Shown here: positions 47,501-54,500 of the stretch, piece after piece
Layout: each line of letters starts with the position of its first letter
How positions within the stretch are numbered: position 1 is the stretch's first letter
Assembly (NCBI RefSeq): GCF_001625305.1
Contig: NW_017804043.1
Location: 2,083,887 to 2,147,886 of the forward strand
Reading direction: 5' to 3'
Source: Branchiostoma belcheri
Taxonomy: Eukaryota > Chordata > Leptocardii > Amphioxiformes > Branchiostomatidae
Length of the DNA: 64,000 bases
Notes under the pieces: model-generated
The model's database searches: none
What the model saw: only the letters and a program-made list of their open reading frames with translations
What the model was told of the DNA's origin: nothing
Position numbers and translations under genes: made by a program

Positions 47501-49408
47501 AGTATAAGGAACAGTAGACTGCACTGCAACTGAAATTGTGCAAAGCCTTATAAATGTTGTTTTTACTTTCTTTGCAATCAGATTATTGCAGCTTAGACAA
47601 GACACTGCAGACAACATTTGTGATGATGCTTGGCAAGGTGGACATCCAGGAAGTGACTGATATCTTCACCATCACTGGACCAGTCTTCATGCTGTCCTTC
47701 ATGTTCAGGTAGACCTCTTCTTATTTTAGTATAGCTATCATTTAATGGTGCAGTATAACCTTCTTCTTCTTCTTTCAGTTAAGGCGACCACCTTCAACAT
47801 TTTTTAATATTCTGTCGCCTAAGAATATTCTTAGGCATTATTAAAACTTAGGCACTGGGGGGGAGCTGTTTAGTGGGCTGAATTGTTGTTACACCAGGGT
47901 CTTCTGAAACAAGAAAAGGGCCAACCTCCTGATGAAAGATTTTGTTGGCAGCCCGAAGGCAGACAGTGCTTACTTTTGACAAGCTCTCCCTACCATTGCA
48001 TGCGACTCTATCAATGAAACTACGGTCTTTGAGTGTCAATTGTCTTTAGTATATTTCAGCTTTCATTTACTGTTGATAAACTTTCTGATGTGCATTGTAT
48101 GCGACTCTATTGATGAAAGTAGTTTGTTTGAAGGCGTCAATGTCAAACATCTTGGTATATTTCAGCATTTACTTGTAGATGAACTTTCTGATGTCTATAT
48201 TATAATATTGAATGTCGATTCTCTTGTTATATTTCAGCATCTACTTCTTGTTGATGAACTTCCTGATGTCGATCGTGTGTGACTCTATCGGAGAGCATGG
48301 ACAGGGGTATGATGTGGAACTGGTGGACCTGCTGTGGAACACCCTCAGTAGCATGGTCGGGGTACGCGGCAGGAAGAAAATCGAAGGTATTGAAATTAAT
48401 TATTAATAGTTTGTTCCCTTTAATTGGTGTTAGTGAACCAGTGATAATAGTGATAAAGTCCCAAGTTATTAATGACAGATATGTTGGATGATTTTGGTAG
48501 GAATAGTTTTTCCTAGATTGTTTTTATAACCCTAGAAAAGCTTCAAGGAGAGAACATCATTAGTAGTCATTAAAAATGTGCCTGTTTTTCAAGTTTATAT
48601 TCCTTATTTTCATCAGGAAAACTAATACTAGTGGTGCAAAGGATAACAAAAGTTTGTAAGACTGCCCAAGTGAGTAACCTATATTCATTAGGCTATAATG
48701 GTGTAGTGTTATTTTGATCTTCCCTTTTATTCTATCCACCCCATGTTTGTTGTAGATGAGGTTGAGGACACAGATGACCTCCCTCCTATAGCAACTGACA
48801 AACTGGAGACAGTCATTGACAAGCTGTTCCTGAAGGTGGGTTTTCACAATGATAGAGGAAAATTGCCTCTTTCCTCGGTAATTCTAACACAAATTTTGAA
48901 TGTAGCTGTTACTGTTGTAAAACTGTAGAATGCATTAATTTTATAGAAGTTATTAATCTATTTTTAAATTAGCTGCAGTGAATATCAAATGTTCTGAACA
49001 ATGATCTGAACATATTTCAGGTTATATATTTTAGGTTTTTAATTCTATGGATTGGTTGTTGACATGATTTTATTATACACCAATGTTATTTGTTATACTT
49101 ATATATAATAAGTGACCCTATGTTTTATCTTAATACGAGCTCTGAAAGTGTTTGTAACAAATCCGCAATTCAGCCCCCGGGCTGCGATTTGCATTTTAAT
49201 AAACCATTCATCATAAACCATTCATCGTTGACATGATTATTGTTGTTTACTTGCTCAGGTAATCCGACTTTCTGATGATGATGACAAGCACTGGAGGTCC
49301 ATGAAGTACAAGGATTCGGACGAGACTGTGACCAACAACTCCCCAGCAACTACAGCAGACAGGAAAGGCAAGGTGCAGATACGCAGCTCTGCTACTCTAC
49401 AGAAGTAA
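16238..49408 (+). CDS. Polycystin-1-like protein with hevein, GON, ricin-B, FN3x6, F5/8Cx2, GAIN/GPS, PLAT and TRPP channel domains (gene 2, complete)
   Basis: Forty-nine exons on the plus strand join without frame breaks into 8415 bp, about 2804 residues, from ATG at 16238 to TAA at 49406-49408. The C-terminal half (GPS, TM1, PLAT, five more helices, polycystin domain, six-helix channel) places it in the polycystin-1-like group, usually thought to act as large adhesion/receptor subunits that pair with a PKD2-type channel at cilia or membranes. There is no REJ module; the ectodomain passes from F5/8C straight to GAIN, as in PKD1L3-type proteins. The N-terminal half is a chain of glycan- or matrix-binding modules, mostly bounded by phase-1 introns. 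Length is between PKD1L2/PKD1L3-type proteins and polycystin-1. The start is the only Met giving a signal peptide in phase with the next exon. I give no symbol because orthology cannot be settled by eye. Confidence 0.87.
17084..17254 (+). CDS. Gene 2: hevein-type (chitin-binding type 1) domain exon
   Basis: One symmetric phase 1-1 exon encodes 57 residues holding eight cysteines in hevein order: LRCGEGF, MAECGPN, NPCCSWAGWCGI, NHCTCTKC. The central CCS-(x)-WGWCG-like block is the core of the chitin-binding type 1 fold, with aromatic residues (W, W) at the sugar-contact positions. Such domains are common in plants and fungi and uncommon in animals. Its presence at the extreme N-terminus suggests recognition of chitin or another GlcNAc polymer; binding itself is inference. 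Spacing of the last three cysteines is tighter than in hevein. Confidence 0.75.
17262..17376 (-). mobile_element. Non-LTR retrotransposon 3' tail, family A (copy 2)
   Basis: Minus-strand copy of the 3' tail only: GTTAGGTGTAACAAGTCGTT, a GC-rich CGCGCCGCGTGCCTGCGAAG block and TATACCGATACAGA. It lies eight bases after the hevein exon donor. A shorter piece is at about 23048-23125. Confidence 0.55.
18686..18890 (+). mobile_element. Decayed reverse-transcriptase C-terminus of a non-LTR retrotransposon (family B)
   Basis: In one frame the DNA reads NSLPQAVIN, an in-frame stop, then ESVNEFKTNLDKYWESIK and another stop. NSLP...SVNxFKxxLDKYW is the standard end of CR1/Jockey-type reverse transcriptases. 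The tail has imperfect AAGGTAT repeats. It lies in the intron before the GON exons. Confidence 0.65.
18928..19122. repeat. Fold-back element in gene 2 intron
   Basis: Arms of about 38 bases (AGGAGTTTTCTTTTACACAG at 18928 and its complement ending at 19122) flank a 118-base centre that itself has a small GCAGCGAGA inverted repeat. The right end is 60 bases from the first GON exon. Confidence 0.7.
19183..21379 (+). CDS. Gene 2: GON domain exons
   Basis: Exons 19183-19409, 19729-19902, 20459-20551 and 21274-21379 encode about 200 residues (72-271). Diagnostic blocks of the GON domain appear in order: TCGDLLAAG with FYPLYP, WVYCAME, IGYTNFSKVKTDFS, GSASDCFP, the strand FRVDLTGTETRLRDDVYWG, and the closing KCGGYCGGCAP. 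GON was named from nematode GON-1 and is otherwise known mainly at the C-terminus of ADAMTS9/ADAMTS20 metalloproteases. No protease domain is present here. The module starts and ends in phase 1 although its internal introns are phase 0, consistent with insertion as a block. Confidence 0.82.
21997..22969 (+). CDS. Gene 2: ricin-B-type beta-trefoil lectin exons
   Basis: Exons 21997-22256 and 22831-22969 encode about 133 residues (272-404). Repeated C-L-x landmarks (LCLQL, SCLEVD, LCLDIDD) and a QxW-like turn (AQKWRWDGGRL) mark the three lobes of a ricin-B beta-trefoil; WPFEDIG closes the third. A run of six Asn near CLEVDNNN comes from an AAC microsatellite inside the exon. The fold usually binds galactose-type sugars, but the contact residues are only partly preserved. 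Outer introns are phase 1, the inner one phase 0. Confidence 0.7.
23180..28248 (+). CDS. Gene 2: six fibronectin type III domains
   Basis: FN3-1 is exon 23180-23452; FN3-2 is split over 23893-24027 and 24533-24667; FN3-3 is 25392-25670; FN3-4 is split over 26155-26318 and 26596-26698; FN3-5 is 27181-27444; FN3-6 is 27976-28248. Each unit of about 90 residues shows the conserved Trp of strand B (LIWNTP, SLNWTAS, LNWTAG, VLWDYV, DITWTAP, LQWIPP) and the Y-x-(V/I)-x-(L/V) of strand F (YQASLYAV, YNVSVAA, YNISLVA, YRVEVTAV, YNISLYAV, YVINISAV). All outer borders are phase 1. Exon organisation alternates between intact and split units, so duplication was not a simple recent tandem event. FN3 chains act as spacers and adhesion modules. 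Confidence 0.88.
24778..24992. repeat. Nested hairpin element
   Basis: An outer pair (TAGCCTGGTTACCAAACC and GGTTTGGTAACCAGGCTA) encloses, at its right side, a near-perfect 70-base palindrome (AAACCTATTATAGCTCCC... at 24907-24976). The two halves of the palindrome differ at very few bases, suggesting recent origin or a strong hairpin. Confidence 0.7.
25135..25410. repeat. Tandem duplication that copied the FN3-3 acceptor
   Basis: The segment CCCTGGTAATCTT ... TTTTTCACATCATTAT ... CTCCTCCGAC occurs at 25138-25242 and again at 25303-25400, where it forms the real acceptor and first codons of the FN3-3 exon. The upstream copy has the same CTCCTCCGAC start but soon diverges, so it is a decoy. 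Confidence 0.75.
27515..27675 (+). mobile_element. Non-LTR retrotransposon 3' end, family A (copy 3)
   Basis: Reads RTIAEWNSLSPSTVGALSLD, then FKQCLELGVQGLGVTSRSV and a stop, followed by a short 3' UTR ending in GATACAGATA. It lies between FN3-5 and FN3-6 exons. Confidence 0.75.
29113..29747 (+). CDS. Gene 2: fucolectin-type F5/8C domain exons
   Basis: Exons 29113-29296 and 29512-29747 encode about 140 residues (947-1086). The sequence NVALGKTADQTST, AVDGDTNT with CTHTQTE, WRVDLGQPYMM, RIVIFNRQECC and the end CEVLVFG matches the fucolectin/tachylectin-4/pentraxin subtype of F5/8C, in which the ECC pair forms an adjacent-cysteine disulphide and His/Arg residues contact fucose. Both outer introns are phase 1. 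Fucose binding is a family expectation. Confidence 0.85.
30041..30845 (+). CDS. Gene 2: Thr/Pro-rich mucin-like linker exons
   Basis: Small symmetric phase 1-1 exons 30041-30094 (18 codons), 30429-30536 (36 codons) and a provisional 18-bp micro-exon 30828-30845 encode a Ser/Thr/Pro-rich stalk (PTTTPAPTTAST, TLSPSPSTTPTPPTLTP, AQGSTT). Such segments are expected to be O-glycosylated and extended. Because each exon is a multiple of three in phase 1-1, any of them could be skipped without a frame change. The micro-exon is supported only by splice sites, phase and composition. Confidence 0.55.
30139..30368. repeat. Tandem duplication in linker intron
   Basis: Two copies of about 115 bases (TTATAGTTTGTAGTGACC ... 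GGTTACAGGGTTAGCT) lie head to tail between linker exons, differing at about one base in ten. Confidence 0.75.
31099..32280 (+). CDS. Gene 2: second F5/8C-like domain and short stalk
   Basis: Exons 31099-31373 and 31629-31803 encode about 150 residues (1147-1296): ALDEDWTTYWNPSGEG, NNWYIVLDLTQVHTLIRVGL, VAAFKLQASQ, then PYNWVDVLTVDNVQG and YWKFVVTRTFSGFQPWL. The WYIVLDL strand and late W-K-F-V-V strand indicate F5/8C. Exon 32171-32280 adds a Thr/Pro stalk (TTTSEPSTTPPTTPPMTT) and leads into GAIN. The unit resembles the F5/8C module of gene 1 more than the fucolectin-type copy just upstream. Donor 31374 opens into a GTTT microsatellite that starts at the splice site itself. Confidence 0.72.
31374..31428. 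repeat. GTTT microsatellite at a splice donor
   Basis: About 13 GTTT units start exactly at the donor of exon 31099-31373, so the first unit supplies the GT. Length variation would alter donor context. Confidence 0.9.
32559..37939 (+). CDS. Gene 2: GAIN domain, GPS and first transmembrane helix
   Basis: Exons 32559-32690, 33006-33126, 33613-33791, 34658-34900, 35350-35522, 36456-36727, 37150-37250 and 37709-37939 encode residues about 1334-1817. The early exons are alpha-helical (LANLTRQLTQHC, AMADRLLTF, RSSVEALDKIASALL) as in GAIN subdomain A; later ones are beta-rich. The GPS is complete: CRWWDEEVEGWSSEGC, ECLCNHLTAFG, so autoproteolysis is expected between Leu and Thr of HLT (about residues 1757/1758). 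TM1 follows as VVFSTVIVIVCLYLIALPFL and ends in a basic stop-transfer cluster (RRQDKKD). At least six N-glycosylation sequons are visible. Confidence 0.86.
35636..36310. repeat. 41-bp minisatellite in GAIN intron
   Basis: About 16 imperfect head-to-tail copies of a 41-bp unit (CTGTCCTTGGTRCTGAACAC, then TTCACATAGTTGTAAACAGAC). A second block with five or six copies is at 38958-39165. Both blocks lie in introns of gene 2 and share the CCTTGGTGCTGAA core with isolated copies elsewhere. Confidence 0.85.
36855..37075 (+). mobile_element. Non-LTR retrotransposon 3' end, family A (copy 4)
   Basis: Reads WNSLSPSTAGALSLDRFKQC, LQLDVQGLGVTSRSV, stop, then the GC-rich tail and terminal GATACAGATACAGATACAG. 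Nearly the same protein end as copy 3, so both belong to one family with a (GATACA)n 3' terminus. Confidence 0.78.
37993..38192. repeat. GAGT tetranucleotide array
   Basis: About 200 bases of GAGT with occasional two-base insertions, starting 50 bases after the TM1 exon donor. Confidence 0.95.
38458..40052 (+). CDS. Gene 2: PLAT/LH2 domain exons
   Basis: Exons 38458-38628, 39273-39439 (the start could equally be 39279, both in frame) and 39851-40052 encode residues about 1818-1997. The PLAT signature is plain: YFYHIAVFTGNLGGAGTTSR, the F-x-R-GS-D-x-F turn (IFQRGSVDNFIMA), LGPLQFLRLWHDNSGKG, WYIEKVVIQDL and WFFIFNKWLAVEKDDG. In polycystin-1 proteins this beta-sandwich sits in the cytoplasm between TM1 and TM2 and binds phosphoinositides and calcium. 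The following SRPTRSYFTRVQ leads to TM2. Exon 39851-40052 has a decayed partial copy in the next intron. Confidence 0.9.
38682..38703. repeat. Short interstitial telomere-like repeat
   Basis: Three and a half CCCTAA units, ten times too short for a telomere, in an intron of gene 2. Confidence 0.7.
38958..39165. repeat. Second block of the 41-bp minisatellite
   Basis: Units like those at 35636-36310, more diverged, in the intron between the first two PLAT exons. The blocks begin alike (GTCCTTGGTACTGAATAC, CATGCATACATGAATA), which implies duplication of an initial unit array. Confidence 0.75.
40160..40216 (+). pseudogene. Decayed copy of the PLAT exon 3' end
   Basis: GTGTTCTCACGACC, GAGCTACTTCACACGAGTTC and the donor AGGTCAGCTAT repeat bases 40009-40060 of the real exon with a few changes. 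A neighbouring intron segment (GTGCCCCCTTCCATC) is present three times (40066, 40718 and the exon-proximal copy), so the duplication involved intron too. Confidence 0.6.
40330..40490 (+). mobile_element. Probable LINE 3' UTR fragment
   Basis: Ends in TGGATCTGAATAAAACTGAAACTGAAACT, a 3' terminus with a short tandem (GAAACT) tail like CR1-type elements, preceded by a GTGTAGACC/GAGGCTAATTG segment. No coding remnant was recognised. Confidence 0.4.
41065..41232. repeat. Fold-back repeat related to 1420-1760
   Basis: AGAGCTTTTGACCAGTC pairs with GACTGGTCAAAAGCTCT about 60 bases downstream, followed by TTTTAACTTTA and AACTACCAACACAGATGAAC as in the element near 1.5 kb. It ends 35 bases upstream of the TM2 exon. 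Confidence 0.65.
41267..43649 (+). CDS. Gene 2: polycystin-1-type membrane block before the channel
   Basis: Exons 41267-41463, 41992-42241, 42948-43086 and 43423-43649 encode residues about 1998-2268. Landmarks are CCVSILFTTMIANAMWYRTD (TM2), LWVSVMSTLTVIPVNVMLVQ (TM3), a basic cytoplasmic stretch (RPKDKEERDKHLE), WCVYVGWVLVFLVVSASAFF (TM4), FMLSFFQSTFVVEPMKVMLV (TM5), an acidic/basic loop and ELAFFTVFVTVLLFITSNN (TM6). The ANAMWY motif and order of helices are characteristic of polycystin-1 proteins and absent from PKD2-only channels. Two further partial copies of the end of exon 41992-42241 lie in the next intron. Confidence 0.88.
42312..42549 (+). pseudogene. Two extra partial copies of the TM4-TM5 exon end
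   Basis: Copy 2 (42312-42401) and copy 3 (42466-42549) repeat the last ~80 bases of exon 41992-42241 plus the start of its intron, at spacings of about 160 and 148 bases. Copy 2 has an insertion and an in-frame stop (ACTTAATTAG). Copy 3 keeps the protein ADKANKWFSTFMLSFFQSTF and VVEPMK unchanged, with only silent differences, and is framed by AG and GTAAGG in phase 0-0. Copy 3 could be an alternative cassette; copy 2 looks dead. Confidence 0.7.
44025..45471 (+). CDS. Gene 2: polycystin (TOP) extracellular domain exons
   Basis: Exons 44025-44199, 44705-45002 and 45349-45471 encode residues about 2269-2467. The segment starts with FWWWLENTFVPAMYP, continues with FRIGPPRIRVLR, GAYGHYWAPLEG and GGGYVATLGTLRQEAL, and ends in the family hallmark RAVFVEFTVYNANINLFSTV. 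This is the tetragonal opening (TOP/polycystin) domain that caps PKD2- and PKD1-type channels and mediates subunit contacts. Segment conservation is strong and I see no missing blocks. Confidence 0.9.
44305..44640. repeat. Imperfect repeat array with CA tracts
   Basis: Five copies of CTGTCCYTGGTGCTGAA, four followed by TGCCATCCATG, separated by CA-rich spacers of variable length. It is in the intron splitting the polycystin domain. Confidence 0.75.
45987..49408 (+). CDS. Gene 2: TRPP-type channel helices, pore region and C-tail
   Basis: Exons 45987-46234, 46561-46709, 47071-47182, 47582-47708, 48238-48386, 48756-48835 and 49259-49408 encode residues about 2468-2804. Helices are visible as IVLAAQIIFVLFLLYFIV, SIEFVSILLSLIAIALFVV, ILVFINIMKFMRILVF and LLSFIVMFMVAFLAFCQAAY, then a pore helix (TLQTTFVMMLGKVD) and the last helix FLLMNFLMSIVCDSI. 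At the filter position where PKD2 channels carry LGD/LGE this protein has LGK. The cytoplasmic tail is short (about 90 residues), acidic then Ser/Thr-rich, without a clear coiled coil, ending SATLQK before TAA. Confidence 0.9.
47990..48237 (+). pseudogene. Decayed tandem copies of the last pore-helix exon start
   Basis: Fragments of the acceptor plus first ~60 bases of exon 48238-48386 occur upstream: TATATTTCAG with AACTTTCTGATGTGCATTGT at about 48051-48118, a second TATATTTCAGCATTTACTTG at about 48157-48207, and a GCGACTCTATCAATGAA remnant at about 48001. Each has mutations or stops. The functional exon is the most downstream copy. Confidence 0.65.
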
Positions 49409-51502
49409 GGTTAGATGGCAAAGGAGTCAAAAGAAAACTTAAAAGTCTTAATGTAAATGCTAAAAAATGTACCAAAGGATGAACCTCCACCTTAAGAAAG
49501 AGATAATAATCATGCTAATGATGATGATGCACATGGTAGACAGTACGGCAAGCATTACATGTAATTAATATAAAATTGTCCTGTACTATGACTCAATACA
49601 TGACAATGTAGTACTAGTAATAATATCTACTGTTACAGTAATTGTTGTAAATAATAATGAATATAAATACATGGTAATGAACCTTAAACAATATTTCCCA
49701 CCCAAAGATGTATAAATAATTGCAAGATCTTATACCATGTAGATATTATTCCAGGACCTGTAACATGGAATAATATCTGTTCACACTAAATGTAGTTGTA
49801 AAAATAACAGCAGTCTTGTTTTTCCCTGCAATATCACATACTTTATTCTCAATAATCGATTTGCCACTCCTTCACTACAAGTCTCCAGTAACACTATTCG
49901 TTAGAGTTTGGTCCTTCAACTTAAACTTTCTTTTAATGTAAATAGTAGCTTTTGTCTGACAGTGTATAGCTCTCTAATGTTACATAATATATATACTGAG
50001 AGTTTTGGTATTCACAGGAACGAAATGTGATATGCCATCTAGATCTCTGGTGTTTTCTTAAAGAAAATATTAACAATTACATGTAGTCTATTAGCTCTCC
50101 ATGTTTTCCACATTGTGGAGATTCTTTCTCTACGGTCAAAGTTCTCTGACAAAGAATTCCAGAAGATTAAGATTAATAATTATCTAAAAGAGAATTCTGA
50201 TTTCAAGCACTACTCTACAATGTATCTTAAACTATGTTGCTTACATAGTCTGTAATTGTGGTTCGTCAAGCACACTGAAAGTTACGATGACCAGCAAAGC
50301 AGCCATGGTCACCACAGTTGCAGGAAATTTCTCTGCTCTTTCCTCGTCACACTTTGCTGTGAAGTCTGAAAGCCCTCATTGTAGTGTTATTTCTAGTGAC
50401 TGTCCGACTTGACATCCTTATGCTTGTATCATACGGAGGGATAGTCAATTGACTGAAAGTTATAAGTACAGAGTGCCTGCTAAATTACATGTGACCAAAA
50501 ACAGCTCAATACATATTTAAACAAAAGCAAAGTACGCCAAAAAGCAGTTACTCAAGCAACTGGATATGATTTTGAAAACGTCAGACGTTTCAGCTAGTAT
50601 CCACTAGCTTTCGTCAGTGACTGAGAGACCAGAGGAAAAATGCAGGTTTATAAGCACAACCTATTGATTGATATGCAAATAAAGTGAAGACATAAGCAAA
50701 GTAATCTAATTTGTTAACAAACCCTCATAGCTTTTGTATGTTACTGAAAACAAAACTGCTTATAGTAATGATAATAAGCCTAAGTTAAACAAAGAAATGG
50801 TACTCTACCCTTCTGTTGCCATAATACTTGACATCTAATGTCTATACATCTGCTGTACCCTACATTTGATTAACATCTGTATAATATATAACTTAACTGC
50901 TCTTAAAGAATAGTAATTTTTTGAGCTGAGCCTCTTGGATTAGAATTAATGGTACAACCACCAATTAAAGACAATACAAAACAATCAAGGGAGAGTCTGT
51001 ATCAAACAGTAAATTATCTGTATCTATCTGGCTTTAACTGACATAGTTTTAGCCCTGTCTCAGTACAGACATGTACATGTATGTGCCCAAGACTGTCTTT
51101 TTCAGTACCTCAGATACCTTAAAATTCTCCTTCTTGCTTTAGATACTATGCCAAGAGCCACCAGCAAGGCATACTGTAACAGTTTTAAACATCATTTTAA
51201 ACACAATTCATCAATTTTACTTTCCAAAATAGGTGGGAAAGTTTAAATCTGGAATGTCCACTTTTTCTATTTTGCCTCTTGCTATATCACCTTTGTAAAG
51301 ATTTGGCTTTGTGTCTTGCTCAAAGTCATGCTATAGCATTGTATAAAGGGAGTTTGACAAAAGGCTCCTAGAATGGAGGACATGGCAAGAGAGAGAATCA
51401 GAAAAGTGTGCATGATATATCGATAAGAGCAATATTTCTATCACTGTCATTTTTCTTTAACAAAAGTAAACGTAAAGAAACCTGTCAAATATTACAAAAA
51501 CT
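49409..51502. other. Convergent 3' intergenic / UTR space
   Basis: The plus-strand polycystin-like gene and minus-strand ATP-citrate lyase end towards each other, 2.1 kb apart. No exon-like open frame is visible. Candidate poly(A) signals are AATAAA at 50678-50683 on the plus strand and its complement TTTATT at 49842-49847 for the minus-strand gene. If both are used, the two 3' UTRs overlap. A copy of the hairpin repeat with GTTACTCAAGCAACTGGATA lies at about 50546-50640. Confidence 0.4.
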
Positions 51503-54500
51503 TCACATGTTGAGGTTTTCTGGGAGAACGTAGGAGATGTCGTCCCAGGGATGACGGTACAGACCCTGCTTCATTCGCTTCTGGTCCAAGAAGTGACCTG
51601 GAAGTATAAGAAAGTAACACATTAAGGTGACTTACACATTAAGACATTACAGACACTAATATTGTACTCATTAATTTGTGGTGTCACAGCCCAAATGTAC
51701 ATGACTTTCATAAAGAAATGCATACTTGTAGATAGTCAAATTTAAAACAGCATAAACTCTACTTTGTTTCTATTTATTTATTTATTTCTGTTTTCTTTAT
51801 ACAGGGTAGGTGCACTCAGTACAATATACTGCTTTACAGGCGTGCCTTGTACAGATAGACATAAACACCAAGAACAGTAAACAAAATAACCAATAACTCT
51901 TGTTCAAGAGAATCTACAAAATCTATATAGTCATACTAGATGATTTGGAAGACATATTTCTCATACTCACCAATGAAGCCCATACTCCTACCGAGGACAA
52001 ATATCCCATTCAGAGCTCCGATGTCCACATACTCATTGGCTTCTTCCCTGTGGACAAACACACAAAAAAAATCAAGGCTACATAACTGTCTTGTAGGGAA
52101 GGAAATAAACTACTTCAGGGTCCATTGAAGGACCTTTCCATCTGGCCAATTGTAACATGTCTTTGAGTAGCATGGGGTGGGGGAAAAATACATGTACATT
52201 GTGTGTACATTGTAGCTATAAATTGGATTCCATTTATGTTTTAAGTACCAGTCTTAGGCTTTTTCTAGAAAGCTCACCTCGTGAAAGCCCCACAATTCCT
52301 GAACAGATCCACCATGGCCACACCAATGAACCCATCAACATTCAGGATCAGGTTGGGTTTCTGGAAATCAGAAAAGAGAAATCCAGTTTAGCCTTGATAA
52401 AGTAGGCAAACTTGTACTGGTTATGGGGTCAGGCAGCAGGGAGAAGGTTAAGTGTATTACAAGTTCTGTCCTTGGTGCTGAAATGGTTCTATCTGAATCT
52501 GAAATGTACCAGTAAATAATGTATTTGACATGAAATTGTGACATGAAACTACAGGAGGCATATATTTCAGATTTTGTACATCAAACTTTAACACAAGTCC
52601 TGTCCTTGGTGCTGAAACTGTTCTACATAAACATAAAAGCTCACTTACATAAAGACTAGGTTAAAAGACTGAATTTTTATAATATGTTGAAACAGAAACT
52701 CACCAGAAACTAACTAAGAATTATCTATAGAACCCAGGTTCTATTTGACAGCAAAAAATTAGATCTATTGGATGCCATCCTTGAAAATCAAGCTCATGTG
52801 TTATGAGTTTAGATAATACACGTCCTGGTACCTTTGATGTTGTTATTTTCTCCACCTCTAGTGCATAGTCCAGCAGGGGTGTAGCTGGGAAGTTCTGTTT
52901 GACATAGTCCTTCAGGATCACAACTCTCATGTCTGGATTGTTTATCTGAAAATACACACTCTGGTGCTCAACAGGGGAGACATCACACTCTCTACAAAAT
53001 ATACACTCCACATTTACTGTTGTACTCAACAAGGGCAATACACAGTCATTGCCAACATGGCCAGAATAGCCAGTGCCATGTTTTGGTTGTTAATGAACAC
53101 ATATGATTGCAAACATCCATGGCTGTATACTCTATATCACACACCAATACTGAAGTAGAGTTAGTTACAGAAAGTTAGTTACAAATAGTTTTAAGTATCA
53201 CCATCCTCATTTTTTAGGCTTCTACATGTATATAAGCACTCAACACCGAAATCAGCATGTGTTACTTGTGCATATACCATACAGTCATGCATTTACAAGA
53301 ACAATGCAAGTTAATGAAACACAAAAATCGTGTCATTCAGGTCATGCAACAGCATGAATGAGTGAGTGAGTGAGTGAGTGAGTGAGTGAGTGAGTGAGTG
53401 AGTGAGTGAGTGAGTGAGTGAGTGTGAGTGAGTGAGTGAGAGAGTGAGTGTGTGAGTGAGTGAGCGAGTGAGTGAAGAAGTGAGTGAGTGAATGAATGGA
53501 AAACAAAGGGAGGAGGGATGACAATTTTATTCCACTCACAACCTACATGTAGCAGGGAACAGAGGGGGAGGCAAAGAGGGAAAGAAAGAAGGAGAAATCA
53601 GAAATGGGAAAAAAGAATGTCACAAATAAAGCCAAAAAAGGACAGAAAAATAAGGTAAGAAAGACTGTCAATAAGTTTATTATGTTGTCTACTGAATGTA
53701 TGGAATAAAATTTGCCTCCCCCTCATCCTTCAGAAAGCTTTATGAAACTCCCCTTACCGACTTGACCCTGTGTCCGATGCCCATAATGAGTTTTCCCTTC
53801 TTCCTCATGTGGTTGACGAAGTCCATGGGGATCATGCCGCTGTCAAATCCTTCGCTGAACTGTTTGGCTGCAGCGTCCAGGGCACCTCCAAACCTGGTCA
53901 ACAAGGAACATTAAGTCACCATTATTACATAATTTTAAAGTTTTTAATTCCATAATGATATACAGTTTCTTACTGTGCAATAGTAGCAACAAAAACAGCA
54001 ACAAAGCATGAGTTTAACTCTTATCTTATCTTAAAAGCGTGTATTATTTGAGTTCTCATCCTTAATTATCTGTATGGTGACCAGCCCCTCCAACTCTGTC
54101 CTGCTATATCTGCTACATAATGTAATCCAACACCATTGGGTGTCTGCTACATAAACAGCACCAGTTACCATGGTGGTGACAGCCACCTAGACAAGTCATT
54201 GACCTTATTTGTTTGGAAGAGAAGAAAAAGAAACAGAGCAAAACAATATTAGCTTGGGTGCCATATGGTATCTACTGGCAACCCTGAAAAAAATTGTGGG
54301 GGTTGCCGTTACAAATCGGACGACACCCAGGCTAAAACAATATGCTTTCCCTAGAGCATAGGTAAATATAGATATGTGTAACAAATCCTATCCATGATTA
54401 CCTGTCTCCGATAGTGAGCAGTCCTGAGGACAGTGATGAGATGAGGTCCTTGCCGGCCCGAGCACACACGATGGTGTTGTGTGCCCCTGACACAGCCGGG

